This document shows positions 1-7,704 of a stretch of 64,000 nucleotides of DNA, piece after piece. A program made the position numbers and the translations under genes. The stretch is from Limiplasma sp036645955 (GTDB taxonomy: Bacteria > Bacillota > Clostridia > Christensenellales > Aristaeellaceae). Each line of letters starts with the position of its first letter. The first letter of the stretch is position 1. The notes beneath the pieces were generated by a model. The model was given only the letters and a program-made list of their open reading frames with translations, was not told the origin of the DNA and made no database searches. Location of the stretch: NCBI GenBank assembly GCA_036645955.1, contig JAVXND010000005.1, forward strand, positions 20,861 to 84,860. The letters run 5' to 3'.

Positions 1-529
1 ACAAAATGGTGATAATACACCAAATAGCCGTATCTGTATCGCCCAGCCAACTCACATTCTGTGTAATCATGCCCAAGGATTTGAACATATAGTTCAGCAA
101 GCCTGTATACTGGTTAAACATCCACTTCCAAACCACCGTAACCGCCACCGTACCCGTTACCACAGGAAGGTAAAACACACAGCGGAAGAAGGCTTGGGAG
201 AACTTATTCATGGTATAAAGGGAAGAGCCCGCCCACAGTGAAAACACCATCACCACAGGTACGGACACCAACACAATCAGCAAAGTGTTTTTAAGGGAGC
301 GAAGGAAGATAGGGTCGGTAAAGAGTTCTTTGAAGTTTTGCAAGCCTACAAAGGTAAAATCGGACATGGTATAGTTAAAGAAGCTTGTAAACAAGCACAT
401 CGCCATGGGGACAATTACGAATAATGAAAAAAAGAGCAAAAAAGGTAATAAAAATAAATAGGAAGCTGTGGTTTCCCGCCGCACCAATGCACGACTCATC
501 CCGCTGAATTGGGTGGTCTTGCCCATCAT
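1..529 (-). CDS. Sugar ABC transporter permease, MalF/UgpA type (3' end outside window)
   Basis: This is an inner-membrane permease of a carbohydrate ABC importer. Reading the minus strand from 529 gives a protein beginning MMGKTTQFSGMSRALVRRET, then a hydrophobic segment (YLFLLPFLLFFSLFVIVP), the family-typical phrase FVGLQNFKELFTDP, and further membrane helices including AFFRCVFYLPVVTGTVAVTVVWKWMFN. About 176 codons are visible and the gene runs off the left edge, so the EAA loop is not seen. A GGAGG sits 5 nt before the first ATG and 8 nt before the second (526), so either could be used. It lies downstream of the binding protein gene at 723-2006 and is presumably in its operon. The substrate is unknown. 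Confidence 0.88.
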   Translation of the reverse strand, partial: MMGKTTQFSGMSRALVRRETTASYLFLLPFLLFFSLFVIVPMAMCLFTSFFNYTMSDFTFVGLQNFKELFTDPIFLRSLKNTLLIVLVSVPVVMVFSLWAGSSLYTMNKFSQAFFRCVFYLPVVTGTVAVTVVWKWMFNQYTGLLNYMFKSLGMITQNVSWLGDTDTAIWCIITIL

Positions 530-572
530 GTTCGCCTCCGTTTCGATTGAGCCAATTCGTGATCCAAATGTC

Positions 573-640
573 AAAAGCACATTTTGAGGGCGGCATGAAG
601 CGCCGCCCATTGTGCGATCATAGGGTGAAAATGTGCTTTT
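573..640 (-). repeat. Nested inverted repeat in the leader of the permease gene
   Basis: A perfect 13-bp inverted repeat (AAAAGCACATTTT at 573-585 and its complement at 628-640) encloses a second GC-rich hairpin (GGGCGGC at 588-594 and GCCGCCC at 602-608). In the transcript it would lie between the binding-protein gene and the permease start at 529. There is no U-run after it, so it is not a standard terminator. Such intercistronic stems commonly protect upstream mRNA or lower downstream expression, which is an inference here. Confidence 0.6.
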
Positions 641-663
641 GTACCCTCGAGCACTCTTGAATA

Positions 664-697
664 GCGCCCCTTCCGCGCCAAGGCGCGGAAGGGGCGC
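664..697 (-). repeat. 34-bp perfect GC-rich palindrome after the binding protein gene
   Basis: Arms of 16 bp (664-679 and 682-697) are perfectly complementary around a 2-nt centre. The structure begins 26 nt after the stop codon of the binding-protein gene. The transcript downstream of the stem has no U-tract, so it probably acts as a 3' stabiliser or partial terminator that keeps binding protein expression above permease expression. That role is inferred from position. Confidence 0.6.
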
Positions 698-722
698 ATG
701 TTTCAAGCTTGTAGCCTAAAAA

Positions 723-2006
723 TTACTTGTTGTAGGTAGCCTGCACCTTATTGCAGTTGGTGGTATAATCTGCCACTGCCTGTTCAACCGTCTTATCGCC
801 GGAGAACACGTATTGCAGCATGCCCCACCATTCGGGACGCTGTTCCACAAAGCTGGGCATTACGTTGAACAGATCGCCGATGTACTTAATGAAGGAGCTG
901 TAAGCGGGCATTTGGTCATCGGTAGAATCAGCGTAGATGTCTCCCAAGGACTTAAACACGGGGAAGAACTTGCTGGCCTGAACAGCCTTAACGCCCCACT
1001 CGGCATCACGGCAGGCAAACGCAACAAACTTCTTGGCCATTTCAACCTTGGCGGCATCGCCATTGTCAAACACGCCAAAGCCATACAAGCCGGCTTCTAG
1101 CACAGGTACGCCATCCTCAGAGGGGAAAGGCAGGGGAATGGCTTTGAAATCCATCTTATCGCCATAGTTCTTGGGCTGCAGCGCGTTCCAGCACAAGGAG
1201 GTAGCAACGGTGCCGTTTGCAAAGAGCTGTAGCTCGTCGCCTGCAACAATACCTGCGTCATAAGAGATGGTTCCCTTGTCTACCATATCCTTGAGCTGTT
1301 GGAGGGCCTTCTTGCCAGCGTCGGAGCCGATGGTCCACTCGGTATGCTCGGGATTGACGAACGCCGCGTCATACATATTGAAAACCAATGCGCGGGTGCC
1401 TTGGTCGCCGCCCTGGCCGCCGCAGTAAACGATGGAGGACAGGAAGCCAGCTTCGGTCAGCTTCTCGCAAGCCTTAATGAAGTCTTCCGTTTTCCAGCAA
1501 CGGTCGCCTTCAAGGTTTACAAATTCCATTGCGCCGGAATCGGTCCACTGTTTTTCGTTGATGGCCATGCAGTGCGCGGTCAAGGACATCGGGAAGGTCC
1601 AGTAATGGCCGTTGTTGCCCAAGGAAGCAATGGTCATCAGGTCGGGAGCGCTGAAATCAGCAAGAACTTCCTCGGTGTACATGTCATCCAGAGGAGCCAT
1701 TTTGCCGTTCAGGCCATACTTGTTCATGCGCTGGGGGGTTTCAAGCAACACGTCGGGGCCAGTGCCTGCTTCGATAGCGGCATTGAGCTTGTCGTCGCCC
1801 GCTTGATAATCGATGGTGGTCAGTTCGATTTTTACACCGGGATTCGCGGCTTCAAAAGCAGCAATAATCTCGGGCTCGAAGGTACCATCGGTGCCCCACA
1901 CGGGGAATGTCCACAGTCTGATTGTGGTCTGCGCTTCTGCAGCCGCAAAAGAAACCATGGAAAACACCATAACCATTGCCAACAGGATCGCAAGAAGTTT
2001 TTTCAT
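723..2006 (-). CDS. Sugar ABC transporter substrate-binding protein (family 1)
   Basis: This 427-residue exported protein captures a carbohydrate for the permease encoded next to it. It has a Sec signal peptide (MKKLLAILLAMVMVFSMVSFAAA) followed by the start of a family 1 solute-binding fold (TIRLWTFPVW, then IIAAFEAANPGVKIEL), and length is normal for the family. The signal peptide has no lipobox cysteine, so the mature protein is probably not lipid-anchored, which is unusual for a Gram-positive binding protein. The start has AAAGGAGG 8 nt upstream and a TTGACA/TATATT promoter at 2058-2086. The diverging GntR-type gene at 2246 is the likely regulator. The sugar cannot be told from sequence alone. 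Confidence 0.9.
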   Translation of the reverse strand: MKKLLAILLAMVMVFSMVSFAAAEAQTTIRLWTFPVWGTDGTFEPEIIAAFEAANPGVKIELTTIDYQAGDDKLNAAIEAGTGPDVLLETPQRMNKYGLNGKMAPLDDMYTEEVLADFSAPDLMTIASLGNNGHYWTFPMSLTAHCMAINEKQWTDSGAMEFVNLEGDRCWKTEDFIKACEKLTEAGFLSSIVYCGGQGGDQGTRALVFNMYDAAFVNPEHTEWTIGSDAGKKALQQLKDMVDKGTISYDAGIVAGDELQLFANGTVATSLCWNALQPKNYGDKMDFKAIPLPFPSEDGVPVLEAGLYGFGVFDNGDAAKVEMAKKFVAFACRDAEWGVKAVQASKFFPVFKSLGDIYADSTDDQMPAYSSFIKYIGDLFNVMPSFVEQRPEWWGMLQYVFSGDKTVEQAVADYTTNCNKVQATYNK

Positions 2007-2057
2007 TGGGATTTCCTCCTTTATTTTCGACGGTAGGCTTTCGCCTCGTATGTACTT

Positions 2058-2086
2058 AATATAATATGTCCCATAAACTTTGTCAA
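2058..2086 (-). promoter_or_regulatory. Promoter of the sugar ABC operon
   Basis: On the minus strand there is a consensus -35 box TTGACA (2081-2086) and a -10 box TATATT (2058-2063) separated by 17 bp. The spacer contains TATGGGA, a heptamer also found inside the divergent regulator promoter. That makes it a weak candidate for a shared operator. Confidence 0.75.
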
Positions 2087-2187
2087 TAGGTTTTCGAAAT
2101 TTTTCAGTTTTTTCTCAAATATTTGTGCATTGCGCATAGAAAGTGCTTATTAGGGAACGTTTTTTCATAGAGTTTCATGTTTTATCG

Positions 2188-2217
2188 TTGACATATATGG
2201 GATGAATGCGTTATACT
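2188..2217 (+). promoter_or_regulatory. Promoter of the GntR-family gene
   Basis: TTGACA at 2188-2193 and TATACT at 2212-2217 are separated by 18 bp, upstream of the regulator start at 2246. TATGGGA occurs in the spacer. The 239-bp interval between the divergent genes holds this promoter and the one on the opposite strand, and nothing else that I recognise. Confidence 0.7.
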
Positions 2218-2245
2218 ATCAAAACAATCTAAGGGGGGCGGACCA

Positions 2246-2947
2246 ATGAAAAACATTCGTGAAGAAAGGCTTTACATACAAGCCTTTCGTGAAATTCGAT
2301 CCTACATCATCAAAAACGGTTTAAAACCAGGCGATATGATGCCCACTGAAAAAGCAATGTGCGAAATGCTCGGCGTAAGCCGAAATGTATTGCGGGAAGC
2401 CATGAAGAGCATGGGGCTCATGGGCATGATCTGCTCCGTGCCCGGCCGCGGTACCGAGGTTCTCAGCTTTAACCTCAAATTCATTTTTCAAAACGTCATG
2501 TTTGCCACCGTGGGCGAGGACAACATCGCCATACAAGAAATGCTCGACATTCGCAAGAAAATCGAGCTGGGTTATATGCGCGAGGCTTATATGTCCATGA
2601 CCTGCGAGGATGTCAAGCACATTCGCAGTGTTTTTAATGCCATTATGGAAAGCTGGGATCAGCATGTTTTTTCACATGCGGATGACCGCAAATTTCACAT
2701 GGCGCTTTTTTCGCACCTCAAAAACCCAACGCTCGCTTCCCTGCTAGATGCCATTTGGGAGGTGGACGAAAATTTTATGGTCGAAGCCAAGGCCAAGCTG
2801 GTAGACCCCTACATTGCCATGAAGCACGAAAACATCGTTACCGCCTTGGAGGAGCGCAATCAAGATGCGTTTGAAGCCGCCATGCTCACACATTTTTCGT
2901 CTGGCAAGTACTCCGCCAAGGGGCTTTTCAGCGAGCCAAAGGAATGA
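2246..2947 (+). CDS. GntR-family transcriptional regulator, FadR subfamily
   Basis: This 233-residue DNA-binding regulator has an N-terminal winged helix (about residues 10-75, with the typical PGDMMPTEKAMCEMLGVSRN and the wing GRGTEV) and a helical C-terminal FCD-type effector domain (about 90-220, with DIRKKIELGYMREA and metal/ligand-site residues such as HMALFSHL). FCD domains usually bind small acids or sugar acids. AAGGGGGG precedes the ATG. It is divergent from the sugar ABC operon, so control of that operon is likely but not shown. It converges with aroQ with only 8 bp between the two genes. Confidence 0.88.
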   Translation: MKNIREERLYIQAFREIRSYIIKNGLKPGDMMPTEKAMCEMLGVSRNVLREAMKSMGLMGMICSVPGRGTEVLSFNLKFIFQNVMFATVGEDNIAIQEMLDIRKKIELGYMREAYMSMTCEDVKHIRSVFNAIMESWDQHVFSHADDRKFHMALFSHLKNPTLASLLDAIWEVDENFMVEAKAKLVDPYIAMKHENIVTALEERNQDAFEAAMLTHFSSGKYSAKGLFSEPKE

Positions 2948-2955
2948 TACGGAGC

Positions 2956-3396
2956 CTACGCCCGCGCTAAAAGATAGGCCTTGATGTGTACAATGGCACG
3001 CTCGTAGCCCTCAAACCCAAGCCCCGTAATCTGTTCAATGCAAGCCATGGCGGGGTAGCTCAGCTGCCTGAAGGGCTCGCGTTGCGAAATTTCACTCAGG
3101 TGCACCTCAATGGCAGGCAGTGCCACCGCCTTGAGCGCATCCAGTATTGCCACGCTTGTATGCGTATAGGCGGCGGGGTTAATGACAATGCCGTCCGCCT
3201 TGCCGTAGGCGGCTTGAATTTGATCCACCAACGCCCCTTCATGGTTGCTTTGAAAGCATTCCACCTCTATGCCCTCCCGCGCACAAACCTCGCCAATATA
3301 AGCGATGAGCTGATCAAAGCTTTTTTCGCCATAAATGGCTGGCTCACGCAAGCCAAGCAGGTTCAAATTAGGCCCATTAAGCACCAAGAGCTTCAT
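2956..3396 (-). CDS. aroQ: 3-dehydroquinate dehydratase, type II
   Basis: AroQ dehydrates 3-dehydroquinate to 3-dehydroshikimate in the shikimate pathway. The 146-residue protein carries the type II signatures LVLNGPNLNLLG at the N terminus, the catalytic tyrosine in REPAIYG, the NPAAYTHTSVAI segment and the histidine motif EVHLSE. I chose the ATG at 3396 because it gives the exact family N terminus and has GGAGGGG just upstream. A longer reading from 3450 adds 18 unrelated residues. It is the last gene of the aromatic operon and overlaps the end of the aroE-aroK fusion by 20 nt, which suggests translational coupling. Confidence 0.95.
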   Translation of the reverse strand: MKLLVLNGPNLNLLGLREPAIYGEKSFDQLIAYIGEVCAREGIEVECFQSNHEGALVDQIQAAYGKADGIVINPAAYTHTSVAILDALKAVALPAIEVHLSEISQREPFRQLSYPAMACIEQITGLGFEGYERAIVHIKAYLLARA

Positions 3397-4624
3397 AATA
3401 CCCCTCCGCAATCGCCCGTGCACAAGCTTCGGGCGTTTTTTCGTTGGCAACAGTCAAATCCGAACATGCGGTATAGCGCGGCTCGCGCTCCTGCCACAAC
3501 TGCGCCAGCGCTTCCCTGCCAGCGGAAAGCGGCCTGCCCTCCATGGGCAATTGGCTCAGCTCGCGCGTGATATGCACCACAAAACCGTTTGCCCGCAAGC
3601 ATTCCGCATTTTGTGTGCGGTTGAGCGCACCGCCGCCTGTAACCAGCACCTGCCCGCCAGAAGCGCCAAGGCGCAGAATTTGCGCCGTTTCCCTTTCGCG
3701 AAATCCCGCTTCACCTTCTGTTTCAAACAAGCAAGGGATGCTTTTGCCCGCTTCTTTTTCCACTTCCCCATCCACATCCGCAAGCGGCATTTGAAGCTTT
3801 TGGGCTAGTAGCGCGCCCACCGTGCTCTTGCCGCAGCCAGGCATTCCCACCAGCACAAGGTTTGTTGCGGCCATGCGAAGCGCACGCTCTGCCTGCCGCA
3901 CACATTTTGGGTCCATCGGCTCGCCTGTAAACAGCTCTCGCGCCCTTGCCGCCTGATACACCAGCATGGCAAGCCCGCCCGCGCAGGGAATATGAAGCGC
4001 CTGCGCCTGCTGCAATAGCCGCGTGCGCAGTGGGTTGTAAATCACATCCAGCACGCCGCGCAGCTTGGGCAAGCATGTCAAATCCACCGCAGAAGCCTGC
4101 ATTTTGGGGTACATCCCCACAGGCGTGGTATTGACCAAAAAAGCCGCGTCCGCATGACGCTGTAAATGCTCGTAGCTGTTTTCTCCCCTGCGGGAAATCA
4201 CAATGGGCACACCGCCCGCTTCACGCACCCCATCGCATACGGTAAGGCTGGTGCCGCCGCTTCCCAGCACCAGTGTTTTTTGATTGGCAAAGCAAATGCC
4301 CGCACGCCTCGCAAGCTCCGCAAAGCCAGCCGCATCGGTGTTATCGCCAAAAAGCGTACCGTCCGCACGCTTTACCACCGTATTTACACAGCCTATGCGC
4401 TTTGCCGTTTCGCCTAGCGCATCCAAATAAGGAAGCACCGCTTGCTTGTACGGTATGGTTACGTTGATGCCGTCAAAAGCCCGACTGCGCAAAAACCGTT
4501 CCAGCGCTTCAGGCGGCATGGGCCATAGCTCATAGCTTTGCGCCCCCAGCAATTCGTGAAGGGTTTTGGAATGGCTGTGCGTTAAACTCTGCCCGATCAA
4601 TCCATACTGCTTCAAGCTGTTCAC
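3377..4624 (-). CDS. aroE-aroK: Bifunctional shikimate dehydrogenase / shikimate kinase fusion
   Basis: One 415-residue chain carries two consecutive shikimate pathway enzymes. Residues 1 to about 250 are shikimate dehydrogenase: GLIGQSLTHSHSK binds shikimate, K60 in NVTIPYK and D97 in DNTDAAGF are the catalytic pair, and GSGGTS starts the NADPH site. Residues 255-415 are shikimate kinase: Walker A GMPGCGKST (260-268), DVDGEVE, the FRERE arginine, VTGGGA and the lid arginine in MEGRPLS. The two domains are joined by a short linker without a stop or frameshift. The start overlaps the pheA stop by 4 nt (ATGA). Confidence 0.94.
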   Translation of the reverse strand: MNSLKQYGLIGQSLTHSHSKTLHELLGAQSYELWPMPPEALERFLRSRAFDGINVTIPYKQAVLPYLDALGETAKRIGCVNTVVKRADGTLFGDNTDAAGFAELARRAGICFANQKTLVLGSGGTSLTVCDGVREAGGVPIVISRRGENSYEHLQRHADAAFLVNTTPVGMYPKMQASAVDLTCLPKLRGVLDVIYNPLRTRLLQQAQALHIPCAGGLAMLVYQAARARELFTGEPMDPKCVRQAERALRMAATNLVLVGMPGCGKSTVGALLAQKLQMPLADVDGEVEKEAGKSIPCLFETEGEAGFRERETAQILRLGASGGQVLVTGGGALNRTQNAECLRANGFVVHITRELSQLPMEGRPLSAGREALAQLWQEREPRYTACSDLTVANEKTPEACARAIAEGYYEALGA

Positions 4625-5760
4625 ACCTCGCTGTAGCTGCCTAAAAAGGTGAAGCTTTCAGGTCCTGCGTCCAGCTCGCTTAAAAGTTGTAACGCGGCCT
4701 CGTCATAAACCGACGCATCCAAATCAAAATAAAACATGAACTCAAAATCCGTACCTGCAATGGGGCGGCTCTCCAGCTTTGTCAGGTTAAGCCCCAAGGC
4801 GGCAAACCTCGCGATCATGCCATACAGCGCACCGGGCTTGTGCTCCACATTGAGCATCAGGCTCATTTTGTTTGCGCCCGGGTAAACCTCCAGCTCTTTT
4901 GAAATGCAGATAAAGCGCGTGAAGTTGCTATCGCTGTCGGCAATGTCCGTTTTCAGCACCTCTAAGCCGTATAGCGCCGCGCACGCAGGCGATGCGATGG
5001 CCGCTATGTGCTTGCTTGCGCTTGCGCTCACAAGCTTTGCGGCGGCGGCGGTATTTTCGCACACCGTGATTTTTACGTCCTTTAGCCCCTTTAAAAACGC
5101 ACCGCACTGCCCAAGGGCTTGCTCATGGCTGACCACCTCGCGTATATCCGCGATTTTTGTGCCAGGAAGCGCGAGCAAACGATGGTCTATTTTCAAGCGA
5201 GCCTCGCGCACAATTGAAAAACGATGCTTGCGCATCAAATCATACACCTCGGTAACGGAACCATAGGAGCTGTTTTCAATCGGAAGCACGCCATAGCGGC
5301 ACAAGCCGCTTTCAATCGCCTGAAAAACGCCTTCAAAGCGCTTGCAAAACATCAATTGCGGCAATGCAAACAGCTTTTCGCAGGCCTGCTGGCTGTAAGC
5401 GCCCTCCACCCCTTGGCACGCCACCGACGCTTGCTTTGGAAAAAGCTGGGGCGTGTTTTGCAGTGCAAGCGCTATGTGATTGGAAAGCGCCGCTTTCTTG
5501 CACAAAAAGCGCTGCTGCCAGCTCTTGCTTAAATCAAAAATGGTATGGTATAAGAGCTTGGTATACATGGCCATGTCCGTGGGTACCGCCGCCACCTGCC
5601 GATTCAGCACCTCGCGTTCACGGGCGGGGTTGCACACAGGCAAGCCGTTTTCCTGCTTATATTCCGCAATTTGAAGCGCCACCCGCATGCGCGCGTCAAA
5701 AGCCTTCACAAGCTGTTCATCCAGTTGATCGATTTGTGCGCGAAGCTCCTCAATCTCCAT
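4621..5760 (-). CDS. pheA: Chorismate mutase / prephenate dehydratase (P-protein)
   Basis: This bifunctional enzyme turns chorismate into prephenate and then phenylpyruvate, committing carbon to phenylalanine. The 379-residue protein has an AroQ-class chorismate mutase domain (about 1-90, MEIEELRAQIDQLDEQLVKA), a prephenate dehydratase domain (about 110-285, with ENSSYGSV, SHEQALGQC and the catalytic TRF in SNFTRF) and a C-terminal ACT domain (about 290-379) with GALYGMIARF and ESRP, where phenylalanine normally inhibits the enzyme. The start at 5760 gives the family N terminus. The longer upstream reading overlaps aroB and is not protein-like. It overlaps aroB by 11 nt. Confidence 0.95.
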   Translation of the reverse strand: MEIEELRAQIDQLDEQLVKAFDARMRVALQIAEYKQENGLPVCNPAREREVLNRQVAAVPTDMAMYTKLLYHTIFDLSKSWQQRFLCKKAALSNHIALALQNTPQLFPKQASVACQGVEGAYSQQACEKLFALPQLMFCKRFEGVFQAIESGLCRYGVLPIENSSYGSVTEVYDLMRKHRFSIVREARLKIDHRLLALPGTKIADIREVVSHEQALGQCGAFLKGLKDVKITVCENTAAAAKLVSASASKHIAAIASPACAALYGLEVLKTDIADSDSNFTRFICISKELEVYPGANKMSLMLNVEHKPGALYGMIARFAALGLNLTKLESRPIAGTDFEFMFYFDLDASVYDEAALQLLSELDAGPESFTFLGSYSEV

Positions 5761-6859
5761 ATGGCAAGCCTTCTTTCTGCATAACGGATGCGTTTGGCTG
5801 TTCCCCCGCCGCCATGGCAACAAGCTCATTGAGCCTGTCAACCGCCACGGGATGCAGCTCGCACTGCCCAATTTCAATGGGAAGCACCATGGTAAGCTGA
5901 TCCCCCGCGCGTTTTTTATCAGACAGCGCAACCCTGCAAAGCTCCTTTGCCGCATAGGGCGCAGCAGTCGGCAATCCGTTTGCTTGAAGCGCTTGCATCA
6001 ATTGTGCAAGCGCTGCTTCCTTACAAAGCCCCAGCCGCACGGAAAGCCGCGTTGCATATACCATGCCCACCGCCACCGCATGCCCGTGCGCTACGGCATA
6101 GCCGCTGCATTTTTCAATGGCATGCCCGAGGGTATGCCCAAGGTTTAGCAGCTGACGGCTTCCCGTGTCGTGCGCATCCGCATTTACAAGCGCGGCTTTG
6201 GCCGCTATACAGCGCTCAATCACCTCTTCGGTGCGTGCATGCCAGCATCCGCTTGCCAGCAGTTCAAACAAAGGCAGATCCCCAAGCATGCCATATTTCA
6301 CAGCCTCCGCCGCGCCATCCGCAAAGGTAGCCTCTGGTAAAGTACAAAGCGCATCAGGGTCGCAAAGCACCATGCAGGGCTGATAAAAAGCGCCTGCAAG
6401 GTTCTTGCCCGCCGCCAAATTCACGCCCGTTTTGCCCCCCACACTGCTATCCACCATGGCAAGCAATGTGGTTGGTACCTGCACAAGGCGTAAGCCGCGC
6501 AAATAGCTTGCCGCCGCAAAGCCCGCCGTATCCCCCACCACGCCGCCGCCAAGCGCCAGCACGCAATCCGTGCGTGTGCATTGCTCCCGCGCCAAAAAAT
6601 CCAGCATGCTTTGCCATGTGCTCAGGTTTTTATTGCCTTCCCCGTGCTTCATAGCAAAGCAGCAGGTTTGAAAGCCGCTTGCTTCAAGCGCTTCGCACAC
6701 GCGATGCCCATAGAGCGTGCTGACTGTATCGTCGCTTAGCACAGCCACCTTGCATGCGCCGCCCAGCGCCGAAAGCAGTTCTTCCCCTATGTGAAAAAGC
6801 AACCCCCGCTGGATTTTCACTTCATAGGGTGCTTCCGTTTTCACAAGCACTCTTCTCAT
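5750..6859 (-). CDS. aroB: 3-dehydroquinate synthase
   Basis: AroB cyclises DAHP to 3-dehydroquinate using NAD and a divalent metal. The 369-residue protein shows the NAD-binding glycine cluster ALGGGVVGDTAGFAAASYLRG, the VPTTLLAMVDSSVGGKTGVN segment with active-site lysine, a metal-ligand glutamate in DGAAEAVKYG and the metal histidines in GHTLGHAIE. Length is normal. It overlaps tyrA by 4 nt upstream and pheA by 11 nt downstream, consistent with a tightly coupled operon. Confidence 0.96.
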   Translation of the reverse strand: MRRVLVKTEAPYEVKIQRGLLFHIGEELLSALGGACKVAVLSDDTVSTLYGHRVCEALEASGFQTCCFAMKHGEGNKNLSTWQSMLDFLAREQCTRTDCVLALGGGVVGDTAGFAAASYLRGLRLVQVPTTLLAMVDSSVGGKTGVNLAAGKNLAGAFYQPCMVLCDPDALCTLPEATFADGAAEAVKYGMLGDLPLFELLASGCWHARTEEVIERCIAAKAALVNADAHDTGSRQLLNLGHTLGHAIEKCSGYAVAHGHAVAVGMVYATRLSVRLGLCKEAALAQLMQALQANGLPTAAPYAAKELCRVALSDKKRAGDQLTMVLPIEIGQCELHPVAVDRLNELVAMAAGEQPNASVMQKEGLPYGD

Positions 6860-7704
6860 GGCTCGTCGTCCTCCCGATCCGCCATTTCCTTGCGCTCCCG
6901 CCCGCTTTTCAGCAGTGCATGAAGCGCAGGCGCATCGCCGCTTGCCAGCGCCTCGCGGTATTTTTCCAAGCTATGAAGCAAGGTGTCCAGCTCGTTTAGC
7001 AAGGGTTCTTGGTTGGCCAAAAACAGCTCCGTCCACATGTCCTCATTCAGCCGCGCCACACGCGTCATGTCCTTAAAGCTCCCTGCGGAAAATCCATGAT
7101 GCGCCATCAGCTCAGGGCTTTGCGCATAGGCGCTGGACACCACATGCGCCAGCTGGGAGGTGTAAGCAATCACGCGGTCGTGCTCCGCAGGCGTGGTCAT
7201 GACCACACGGGCAAAGCCCAGCTCACGCCAAAAGTGCTTGAGCCGCAGCAGCGTTTGAATATCCGTGCCGCCAGGCGGTGTTAAAATCATGGATGCATTT
7301 TCAAACATGGCCGCCGTGGCATGGTCAAAGCCCGAATACTCCACCCCCGCCATGGGATGCCCGCCCACAAACAAGAAGCCCTGCTCCTGCGCCACCTTCC
7401 AAAGCGGTTCACATACTGCGCTTTTTACGCCGCACACATCTATGACCGTTGCACCCTTTTTGATTTGCGCCGCATGCGCCGTTACATAATCCACCGCCGC
7501 ACGCGGCCAAGTGGCCAAAATGACCATATCGCAAATGGCAAGCCGTTCATCGCTCAGTTCCCCATCGATAGCATCCAACAATTTCGCCTTGTAAAGCACC
7601 TGTTCGCTCACATCACAGCCCAGCACGGTGTGCGGCGTGCGTTTCTTGATGCATTTGGCAATGGAACCGCCAATCAGCCCCAAGCCAATCACCGCAATGT
7701 TCAT
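6856..7704 (-). CDS. tyrA: Prephenate dehydrogenase
   Basis: TyrA oxidatively decarboxylates prephenate to 4-hydroxyphenylpyruvate, the branch to tyrosine. The 282-residue protein begins with a Rossmann NAD site (IAVIGLGLIGGSIA) and has the family motifs DVCGVKSAV and GGHPMAGVEYSGFDHA. There is no C-terminal ACT domain, so direct tyrosine feedback by that route is not expected; control may rest on the operon leader. The start overlaps the aroF stop by 4 nt. Confidence 0.94.
   Translation of the reverse strand: MNIAVIGLGLIGGSIAKCIKKRTPHTVLGCDVSEQVLYKAKLLDAIDGELSDERLAICDMVILATWPRAAVDYVTAHAAQIKKGATVIDVCGVKSAVCEPLWKVAQEQGFLFVGGHPMAGVEYSGFDHATAAMFENASMILTPPGGTDIQTLLRLKHFWRELGFARVVMTTPAEHDRVIAYTSQLAHVVSSAYAQSPELMAHHGFSAGSFKDMTRVARLNEDMWTELFLANQEPLLNELDTLLHSLEKYREALASGDAPALHALLKSGRERKEMADREDDEP

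Noticed and set aside
375..596. 73-codon minus-strand ORF near the left edge
   Set aside because: It is out of frame with the permease at 1-529, which has a ribosome site and clear membrane-protein motifs.
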